DNA of 7,807 nucleotides from NCBI RefSeq assembly GCF_030271215.1, contig NZ_JASNGB010000108.1, positions 1,999 through 9,805 of the forward strand, written 5' to 3'. The DNA is from Deinococcus rhizophilus. Lineage in GTDB: Bacteria; Deinococcota; Deinococci; Deinococcales; Deinococcaceae. The notes below the pieces were generated by a model, which saw only the letters and a list, made by a program, of their open reading frames with translations, did not search any database and had not been told where the DNA came from. This document shows positions 1 to 7,807 of the stretch, piece by piece (position 1 is the first letter of the stretch; each line of letters begins with the position of its first letter). The position numbers and the translations under genes were made by a program.

Positions 1-606
<606 letters not shown>

Positions 607-611
607 CGTTT

Positions 612-640
612 AGTTTATAACGTAATGGCGTTACGGTCAA
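612..640 (-). promoter_or_regulatory. ddrA promoter, leaderless type
   Basis: On the minus strand TTGACC (635-640) lies 17 bases upstream of TAAACT (612-617). The latter matches four of six consensus -10 bases and ends exactly 6 bases before the ATG of ddrA. That spacing puts transcription start at or next to the A of the start codon. An alternative -10, TATAAA (614-619), would leave a 15-base spacer. No ribosome binding site is present, which supports leaderless translation. Confidence 0.6.
618..635 (-). promoter_or_regulatory. Candidate RDRM-like operator of ddrA
   Basis: On the minus strand TAACGCCATTACGTTA (633-618) contains inverted arms TAACG and CGTTA. The overlapping CGTAA/TTACG pair spans 635-621. 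Compared with an RDRM of the form TTACGTCATTGACGTAA, it agrees at about 13 of 16 positions if one central base is deleted. It fills the spacer between the -35 and -10 hexamers, where a bound repressor would block RNA polymerase. The RDRM is the site of DdrO, which is cleaved by PprI/IrrE after damage, and ddrA is a known member of that regulon. The match is imperfect, so the assignment rests on gene identity plus position. Confidence 0.55.
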
Positions 641-676
641 GACAGAATGCAGGGGGCGTTGCGGGGGTCAAACACG

Positions 677-700
677 AAAAAACCCCGGCGGGAGCCGGGG
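677..700 (-). terminator. Rho-independent terminator of the S8 protease gene
   Basis: A perfect 7-bp GC stem (683-689 with 694-700, loop GGGA on the plus strand) is followed on the minus strand by six T residues (complement of 677-682). It starts about 30 bases past the protease stop codon. It also insulates ddrA, whose promoter begins about 37 bases further along. Confidence 0.9.
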
Positions 701-729
701 CCTGTGCAGCAAGCGGTGTGGGGCGAACC

Positions 730-2295
<1,566 letters not shown>

Positions 2296-2325
2296 GGATG
2301 TTCCTCCGGAGCAGGAGAGAGCGGA

Positions 2326-2351
2326 GCCTCGGTGAACCCTTCAGGCGAGGC
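2326..2351 (-). promoter_or_regulatory. Hairpin in the 5' leader of the protease mRNA
   Basis: GCCTCG (2326-2331) pairs with CGAGGC (2346-2351), and TGAA (2333-2336) pairs with TTCA (2340-2343) inside it, leaving a three-base loop and a small 1x2 internal loop. It lies 18 bases upstream of the GGAGGA ribosome binding site and does not sequester it. No U-tract follows, so it is not a terminator. It could stabilise the transcript or bind a regulator; its function is unknown. Confidence 0.4.
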
Positions 2352-2436
2352 AGATTGTTCCGACGCCCCAGGTGTAGCACGCCTCTTGAAAATGCCTTCA
2401 TGCAAACATCTAGACAGGCTGCTGAAACTCCCTTGT

Positions 2437-2466
2437 AATTTATGAATGGCGCAAAATGTACGGCAA
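2437..2466 (-). promoter_or_regulatory. Candidate promoter of the S8 protease gene
   Basis: In the AT-rich island the minus strand has TTGCCG (2461-2466, four of six -35 bases), an 18-base spacer and TAAATT (2437-2442, four of six -10 bases). CATAAA (2439-2444) is an alternative with a 16-base spacer. Either would give a leader of roughly 135 bases containing the hairpin at 2326-2351. Both hexamers are imperfect, so the call is tentative. Confidence 0.35.
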
Positions 2467-2604
2467 AGTGTCGTCATCTGATAAACAATTCGGACTTAAA
2501 GCTGTCATTTGATCTCACCACGCCCTTAAGCTTCCTCACCTGTGACGGACCGGTGTTTCAGGGTGGATGAATGTGTGATGGGACGCGGTGCTGCTGGCCC
2601 GGCC

Positions 2605-2631
2605 AAGAAAAAGACCCCCTCGGCGGGGGTC
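2605..2631 (-). terminator. Rho-independent terminator of the parvulin gene
   Basis: A perfect 7-bp stem (2613-2619 with 2625-2631, five-base loop) is followed on the minus strand by TTTTTCTT (complement of 2605-2612). It begins about 33 bases beyond the parvulin stop codon and separates it from the protease promoter. Confidence 0.9.
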
Positions 2632-2664
2632 ACGGCGTCGCAGGGCAGCCTGCCGGGGGGAGGG

Positions 2665-3750
2665 TCAGCGGCTGGAGGCCGGAGCGGGCAGGGCGGCCGG
2701 GACAGTGCTGATGGTCACGCGGGCGAGCTGCGAGTCGAGGTACTTCTGGGCAGCGTCGCGGGCCAGCTGCTCGCGAATGACGGGCGCGACCTCGGTCAGC
2801 GGGGCGACGCCCGCCTGGGTGCGGCGGGTCACGACGAGCACATGCCAGCCGTACTCGGACTGCACCAGTTGGGGCTGGTTCAGCGGCGCGGCAAAGGACG
2901 TGCGGTCGAAGGGCTCGACCGTCTCGCCGGGCGAGATGCACCCCAGGTCGCCGCCCTCGGCCGCGCTGCCGGGGTCCTGGCTCTTTTCACGGGCGATGGC
3001 CGCGAAGTCGCCCCCCGCCGTGAGGTCGCGCAGGATGGTCTGGCCCTCGGCCTGGGTCGCCACCAGGATGTGGCGCACGCACGCCTGCGCGGGCTGGGCA
3101 AAGGCCGAGCGGTTGAGCTGGTAGAAGCTGGCGACCAGCGCGTCGCCGAACCGCAGGCGCGACTTGATGCCCTCCAGATAGGCGTCCACGACCAGCTCGC
3201 GCTCGATATCGGCCCGCAACTCGGCGGCGTTCGCAAAGCCGTTGGCGGCCAGCGCCTCGCCGAAGTCGGCGTCGCTGCCGAAGCCCTTCTGGGTCTCGAC
3301 CAGCTGCGCGTCCACCTGCGCCGCCGTGACCGCCGTGCCCCGGCGGGCGAGCTGGTAGACCGCCCGGTCGCGGGCGTACTGGGTCAGGAACTCGGTCCGC
3401 GCCCCGGCGAACTGCCCCAGCGCCTCTTCGGAGTAGGGGATGCCCTGCGAGTTCAGCACCCGCGCCACCGCCAGCCGGAAAGCCCGCTCGTACTCGCCCA
3501 GCGTGACCGTCTCGGTGCCCACCCGCGCCACGACCGTCTGGGGGTCGGCGGGTGTCTGGGCCGGAGCCGTGGTGGCGGGGGTCGTGCTGGCCGGAGTCGT
3601 GCTGGCCGGGGCCGCCGGGGTCTGCGCGGGTGCGGCAGGCTGCGTCTGGCTGGCTGGCGTTTGGGTGGCCGGAGTGGCGGGCGTGCCCGTGCTCTGGGCC
3701 AGGGCCGCGCCGCCAAGCAGCAGCGCGAGCGTCAGGAAGCTCTTTTGCAT
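2665..3750 (-). CDS. SurA/PrsA-type peptidyl-prolyl isomerase (parvulin), secreted
   Basis: This 361-residue protein has a Sec signal peptide (residues 1-18, cleavage predicted after ALA before QS). A Thr/Pro/Ala-rich linker covers about 19-70, with almost no charge. A helical SurA N-like chaperone region spans about 72-215. A PPIC rotamase domain (about 222-308) shows the paired histidines His227 (VRHILV) and His303 (YGWHVLVV), plus SQDPGSAAEGGDLG at 257-270. A helical tail (318-346) would pack back on the N-region as in SurA. It should act outside the cytoplasmic membrane, folding exported or outer-layer proteins. Two cysteines, Cys224 and Cys271, sit inside the rotamase domain and could form a disulfide. 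The start has no Shine-Dalgarno, but TACAGT ends 6 bases upstream, suggesting a leaderless transcript. It is divergent from the FemAB gene and ends at a strong terminator. SurA versus PrsA cannot be separated by eye. Confidence 0.92.
   Translation of the reverse strand: MQKSFLTLALLLGGAALAQSTGTPATPATQTPASQTQPAAPAQTPAAPASTTPASTTPATTAPAQTPADPQTVVARVGTETVTLGEYERAFRLAVARVLNSQGIPYSEEALGQFAGARTEFLTQYARDRAVYQLARRGTAVTAAQVDAQLVETQKGFGSDADFGEALAANGFANAAELRADIERELVVDAYLEGIKSRLRFGDALVASFYQLNRSAFAQPAQACVRHILVATQAEGQTILRDLTAGGDFAAIAREKSQDPGSAAEGGDLGCISPGETVEPFDRTSFAAPLNQPQLVQSEYGWHVLVVTRRTQAGVAPLTEVAPVIREQLARDAAQKYLDSQLARVTISTVPAALPAPASSR
3581..3610. repeat. Tandem 15-bp repeat in the parvulin linker
   Basis: GTCGTGCTGGCCGGA (3581-3595) is followed directly by a copy differing only in its last base (3596-3610). 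In the protein it encodes two STTPA-type units around residues 48-57. Such in-frame repeats can expand or contract by slippage without breaking the gene. Confidence 0.75.
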
Positions 3751-3756
3751 CTGCCC

Positions 3757-3762
3757 ACTGTA
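3757..3762 (-). promoter_or_regulatory. -10 element of the parvulin gene, leaderless type
   Basis: On the minus strand TACAGT (four of six -10 bases) ends 6 bases before the ATG at 3750, with GGGCAG between them. No ribosome binding site and no clear -35 are visible. The position matches the arrangement at ddrA. Confidence 0.5.
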
Positions 3763-3805
3763 GCGCGGCCGGGGGGGAGGGCGGCCCCCCGCAGAGGCCC
3801 GCTGC

Positions 3806-3811
3806 TACAAT
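3806..3811 (+). promoter_or_regulatory. -10 element of the FemAB gene, leaderless type
   Basis: TACAAT matches five of six consensus -10 bases and ends 8 bases before the ATG at 3820. The intervening bases are CCCCCCCG, which cannot act as a Shine-Dalgarno. Transcription should therefore begin at or within a base or two of the start codon. No -35 hexamer is recognisable at the expected distance. Confidence 0.6.
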
Positions 3812-3819
3812 CCCCCCCG

Positions 3820-4887
3820 ATGCGCCTGACCCTCGTGCCCACCCAGGACCCCCGCGTGTACGACGACGCCGTTCGCTCGCTGCCCATCACCAGCCCGCTG
3901 CAAGGTTGGGGCTACGGCGAGGCGCGGCGCACGCTGGGGCAGGAGCCGCTGCGCTTCCTGATTCAGGGTCAGGGCGGACAGACCGTGGGGGCCATTCAGC
4001 TGCTGCGCAAACGGCTGGTGCCCGGCTTTTCCACCCTGTACGCGCCCCGTGGCCCGGCCCTCGACTCGCTGGACCTGCTGCCCGCCGTCGCGGAGGCCGT
4101 CCGCAAGATCGCCCGCCCCGGCGACGCCCTGCTCAAGATCGAGCCGCCCCACCCCGTGCCCGCCGACGGCGACGCCGTGCTGCCCCAGGACTACGGCCCC
4201 TTCCGCCGCGCCGAGACCGAGCAGCCCGAGCACACCATCGTGGCCGACCTGACCCGCTCGGAGGACGACCTGTTCGCGGGGTTGCACTCGATGGCCCGGC
4301 GCAATGTTCGCGCCGCCGCCAAGCTGGGGGTGGTGGCGGGCCGCGACGACGACTTTGACGCGTTCTGGGAGATTTTCACCGCCACCAACGAGCGGGCCAA
4401 GCTCGGCGCCTTTCCCCGCGCCTACTACGAGGCGATGCTGCGGGAGGGCAATGCCCACGGCGGCGAGGCGTACCTCGTGCTCTCGCGCTACGAGGGCAAG
4501 GCGCTCGCGGGCGGCTTTTTCCTGGCGATGGGCACCACGACCGCCTACCTCTTCGGCGGCAGCGTGCGCGAGGACCGCGTGCAGCCGGACGGCACGCCCT
4601 ACAGGGACGCCAAGGCCCCCGACGCCTTTTACTGGAACGCGATGCTGGACGCCAAGCGCCGGGGCTACGAGCTGTTCGACTTCTGGGGCATTCCGCGCGT
4701 GCTCGACGAGAGCAAGCATTCCTACGGCGTGTTCAAGATGAAGCTGAAATTCTCCGAGCAGCGGGTGTGGTACCCCGCCTACGACCTCACGCTCAACCCC
4801 GCCGCGCCCGCCATCGTGAAGGCCCTGCGCTGGCGCAAGACGCGCAACAACCTGAAGAAGCGCGGCAGCGCGGACGACGTGCTGTAG
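3820..4887 (+). CDS. FemAB-family peptidoglycan bridge aminoacyltransferase
   Basis: This 355-residue protein has the two-lobed GNAT-like layout of FemX/FemA enzymes. PLQGWGYGEARRTLG (26-40) and YAPRGPALD (74-82) are the usual N-terminal family motifs. TIVADLTRSEDDLF then SMARRNVRAAAKLGV (about 139-171) mark the second lobe, and YELFDFWGIP (283-292) lies near the end. There is no coiled-coil insertion, so it resembles the shorter FemX type. The family moves amino acids from aminoacyl-tRNA onto the third-position residue of lipid-linked peptidoglycan precursors on the cytoplasmic side. Deinococcus walls are known to carry ornithine with a two-glycine bridge, so a glycyl role is likely but not shown here. 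The reading frame stays open far upstream, but that part lies opposite the parvulin gene; the start is set by the -10 element 8 bases before ATG and by family homology beginning within 30 residues. Confidence 0.9.
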   Translation: MRLTLVPTQDPRVYDDAVRSLPITSPLQGWGYGEARRTLGQEPLRFLIQGQGGQTVGAIQLLRKRLVPGFSTLYAPRGPALDSLDLLPAVAEAVRKIARPGDALLKIEPPHPVPADGDAVLPQDYGPFRRAETEQPEHTIVADLTRSEDDLFAGLHSMARRNVRAAAKLGVVAGRDDDFDAFWEIFTATNERAKLGAFPRAYYEAMLREGNAHGGEAYLVLSRYEGKALAGGFFLAMGTTTAYLFGGSVREDRVQPDGTPYRDAKAPDAFYWNAMLDAKRRGYELFDFWGIPRVLDESKHSYGVFKMKLKFSEQRVWYPAYDLTLNPAAPAIVKALRWRKTRNNLKKRGSADDVL

Positions 4888-4923
4888 GGGCGGCGAGGGT
4901 CCCCCCGACTGGTCTTGACCTGA

Positions 4924-4945
4924 GTCGCCGCAGGCCACAGGCGAC
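4924..4945 (+). other. Inverted repeat after the FemAB gene, possible weak terminator
   Basis: GTCGCC (4924-4929) and GGCGAC (4940-4945) can pair across a 10-base loop about 37 bases past the FemAB stop. There is no T-tract behind it, so it is not a standard terminator, and some read-through into the acyl-CoA dehydrogenase gene is possible. Confidence 0.3.
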
Positions 4946-4964
4946 GCGCCCCTCCCGTGTTACC

Positions 4965-4979
4965 TTGAACCGAGTTCAA
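4965..4979 (+). promoter_or_regulatory. Operator-like palindrome upstream of the acyl-CoA dehydrogenase gene, FadR-like
   Basis: TTGAACCGAGTTCAA is a perfect inverted repeat with 6-base arms and a CGA centre. It ends 26 bases before the ATG and overlaps the likely -10 hexamer TTCAAT. It fits the 15-base pattern TTRNACYNRGTNYAA that I recall for the TetR-family FadR repressor of Thermus thermophilus, which controls fatty-acid degradation and is released by acyl-CoA. Thermus belongs to the same phylum, and the downstream gene is of the right kind. The recalled consensus needs verification. Confidence 0.65.
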
Positions 4980-5000
4980 TTCATTCCCTCTTTCCAGGAG
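4975..5000 (+). promoter_or_regulatory. -10 element and ribosome binding site of the acyl-CoA dehydrogenase gene
   Basis: TTCAAT (4975-4980) matches four of six -10 bases and would start transcription near 4987. AGGAG (4996-5000) follows, 5 bases before the ATG. I find no good -35, which would be compatible with an activator or a weak promoter. The ribosome binding site is certain; the -10 is tentative. Confidence 0.45.
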
Positions 5001-5005
5001 CTTCC

Positions 5006-6145
<1,140 letters not shown>

Positions 6146-6161
6146 AGGTCAGGTGCGAGGA

Positions 6162-6189
6162 AAGCCCCCGGTGTGCAGGCCGGGGGCTT
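6162..6189. terminator. Shared bidirectional terminator between convergent genes
   Basis: A 10-bp stem, AAGCCCCCGG (6162-6171) with CCGGGGGCTT (6180-6189), encloses an 8-base loop. It lies 16 bases past the acyl-CoA dehydrogenase stop and 18 bases past the minus-strand dehydrogenase stop. The T-tracts are short and interrupted on both sides, but the stem is strong and well placed to end both transcripts. Confidence 0.75.
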
Positions 6190-6207
6190 CGTGTTGACGG
6201 GGGCGCC

Positions 6208-7078
6208 TCAGTACCCCTTGCCCTCCGCCACCCGTCCCTCCGGTTCCTGCCCCGCCGCCATCACTTCCAGAAAGGCCCGCGTGTACCTGGCCCCCCGCGC
6301 CGTCAGGTCCGCCGTCGTGCTGGCGATATGCGGCGTGATGATGACATTCTCCCGCTCCCACAGCGGGTGCCCCGGCGGGAGCGGTTCGGGGTCGGTCACG
6401 TCCAGCACCGCGCCGCCGAGGTGGCCGGAGTCGAGGGCCGCCAGCAAGGCGTCCGGGTCCACCAGCGAGCCGCGCCCCTGGTTGCTCAGCCACGCGCCGG
6501 GCTTGAGGCGGGCCAGCACATCGGCGTTCACGATGCCGCGCGTCTGCGGGGTGCCGGGCAGCAGCAGGACCAGCCAGTCGGCCCCGGCCAGCGCCGCGTC
6601 CCGCTCGGTGGGTGGGGTGGCCGAACGCAGTCCGGTGACCCGGGCGCCGTGGGGGGCCAGCAGCCCTTCCAGTATCCGCCCGATGTGCCCGTAGCCCCAC
6701 ACCACCACGCCCGTCCCCTCCAGCGTGCCCAGGTCGTGGCGGGGCTGCCACCGTCCCTCCCGCTGCGCGTCGCGGAAGCGGTGCAGGCCCCGCGCGGCGG
6801 CGAGCATCCCCGCGAGGGTGTGGACGGCGACGGCGCGGGCGTGCAGCGGGCTGGCGTTGTAGAGGGCCACGCCGGGCGGCAGCTGGCCCTGCACGTGGTC
6901 GATTCCGGCCGTGAGCGTCAGCACCCAGCGTAGGCCCGGCCGGGCGAAGAGCCCCGCCCGCGTCGGGGCATCCGCCCCCCACAGCACCACGCCCTCGGCC
7001 TCGCCCTCCGGCAAGGCTCCATTTCGGTAGGGGAGAGCGGTCAGGCCCTCCGCGGTCAGCGCCCGGAACTCGGGCAGG

Positions 7079-7098
<20 letters not shown>
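6208..7098 (-). CDS. D-2-hydroxyacid dehydrogenase family protein, perhaps NADP-preferring
   Basis: This 296-residue protein would reduce a 2-oxoacid such as glyoxylate or hydroxypyruvate, or run in reverse. The Rossmann motif is WGYGHIG (134-140). The catalytic trio of the family is visible as Arg209 (NQGRGSLVD), Glu238 (DPEPLP) and His257 (TPHIAS). After the second strand the protein reads TGLRSATPP (155-163): the usual NAD-selecting acidic residue is absent and Arg158-Ser159 stand near its place, which suggests NADP(H), as in GhrA-type reductases. It is slightly short because the N-terminal substrate region is compact. The frame opens further upstream, but the ATG at 7098 is chosen because AGGAG lies 9 bases before it and the family fold starts there. 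It overlaps the GNAT gene by 20 bases, so the two are co-transcribed and probably translationally coupled. Confidence 0.9.
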
Positions 7099-7662
<564 letters not shown>

Positions 7663-7666
<4 letters not shown>

Positions 7667-7678
7667 GGGGGACCTCCC
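7663..7678 (-). promoter_or_regulatory. Ribosome binding site and CTGA stop/start overlap for the GNAT gene
   Basis: On the minus strand GGGAGG (7673-7678) lies 6 bases before CTG (7664-7666). The last two bases of that CTG, plus the next base, form the TGA stop (7663-7665) of the upstream gene. This is the geometry of the common ATGA overlap, with C in place of A. It fixes the start and implies translational coupling. Confidence 0.65.
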
Positions 7679-7807
7679 TCCAGGGCAGGCACGGGGTCAG
7701 GAGTCAGCGTCCCCAGCGCCCGCGTCACGTCGCGCGAGAGGCGGTCGAGGTGGAAGGCGTCCCCCTCGGCCCGCTCGACCACGCCGCCCGGCCCCACCAC
7801 GATCAGC
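7663..7807 (-). CDS. C-terminal 47 residues of an unrecognised protein (partial)
   Basis: A minus-strand frame enters from the right edge and ends at a TGA at 7663-7665. It begins LIVVGPGGVVERAEGDAF and ends in a loose Pro/Gly-rich tail (EGGPP). The pattern of a hydrophobic strand, a GG turn, a second strand and an amphipathic helix (HLDRLSRDVTRAL) could be the end of a thioredoxin-like or similar alpha/beta domain, but this is too short to assign. Its tight overlap with the GNAT gene shows it is the upstream member of a three-gene operon. Confidence 0.7.

Larger units (their letters stand above)
2296..2664. other. Intergenic region between protease and parvulin genes
   Basis: These 369 bases separate two minus-strand genes and hold no convincing coding region. 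From left to right they contain the protease ribosome binding site (2302-2307), a leader hairpin (2326-2351), a candidate protease promoter (2437-2466) inside an AT-rich island (2401-2520, 41% GC by count against clearly GC-rich genes on both sides), and the parvulin terminator (2605-2631). I recognise nothing in 2532-2604. Confidence 0.7.

Noticed and set aside
2386..2414. Possible plus-strand promoter (TTGAAA with TCTAGA 17 bases on)
   Set aside because: The -10 match is poor and no plus-strand gene follows before 3820, with the parvulin terminator and gene lying in between.
2542..3819. Upstream extension of the FemAB frame by 426 codons
   Set aside because: It is the complement of the parvulin gene and its terminator, has low-complexity Arg/Gly/Ala content, and would bypass the -10 element at 3806-3811. 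The FemAB family starts at the ATG at 3820.
4915..4920. TTGACC after the FemAB gene as a -35 for the acyl-CoA dehydrogenase gene
   Set aside because: No -10-like hexamer is found 15-19 bases downstream; the bases there are GC-rich and part of the inverted repeat at 4924-4945.
3805..4938. Minus-strand frame opposite the FemAB gene (377 codons)
   Set aside because: No recognisable motif and a composition typical of a GC shadow. The plus-strand product matches a known family along its whole length.

Overview
The window looks like chromosomal DNA from a Deinococcus species that is not a close copy of D. radiodurans. The genes are GC-rich. A short block at the left edge encodes a clear DdrA, the Rad52-like DNA-end protection protein known from Deinococcus. 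The rest fits that phylum: a proteinase K/aqualysin-type protease, a FemAB transferase suited to an Orn-Gly2 cell wall, and several genes that look leaderless. I recognise no mobile element, CRISPR array, tRNA or rRNA, and no new multi-gene system.

Layout, left to right. Positions 1-605 (minus) carry ddrA, complete at its 5' end. The window stops one base short of what is probably its TGA stop codon. Its compact promoter (612-640) has a palindrome inside the -35/-10 spacer that resembles a divergent RDRM (the DdrO operator). Positions 730-2295 (minus) encode a subtilase with a lipobox, an I9 propeptide, a catalytic domain with both aqualysin-type cysteine pairs, and a small C-terminal domain. 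A terminator follows at 677-700. Positions 2296-2664 are a 369-base gap with an AT-rich protease promoter region, a hairpin in the protease leader, and the terminator of the next gene. Positions 2665-3750 (minus) encode a secreted SurA/PrsA-type parvulin. It is divergent from a FemAB-family transferase at 3820-4887 (plus). The two share a 69-base gap, with a -10-like hexamer 6 and 8 bases from the respective start codons.

Positions 5006-6145 (plus) encode an acyl-CoA dehydrogenase. It is preceded by a perfect 15-bp inverted repeat that overlaps a likely -10 and resembles a FadR (TetR-family) operator. A strong hairpin at 6162-6189 sits between this gene and a convergent minus-strand operon. 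Read in its own direction, that operon is a gene end at the right edge (C-terminal 47 residues), a GNAT acetyltransferase that appears to start at CTG in a CTGA stop/start overlap, and a D-2-hydroxyacid dehydrogenase overlapping it by 20 bases.

Themes. The protease, parvulin and FemAB genes all act on the cell envelope, but they are separate transcription units. ddrA belongs to the radiation/desiccation regulon. The acyl-CoA dehydrogenase is probably a fatty-acid catabolism gene under ligand-responsive repression. Many long open frames opposite these genes are by-products of high GC and are not annotated.
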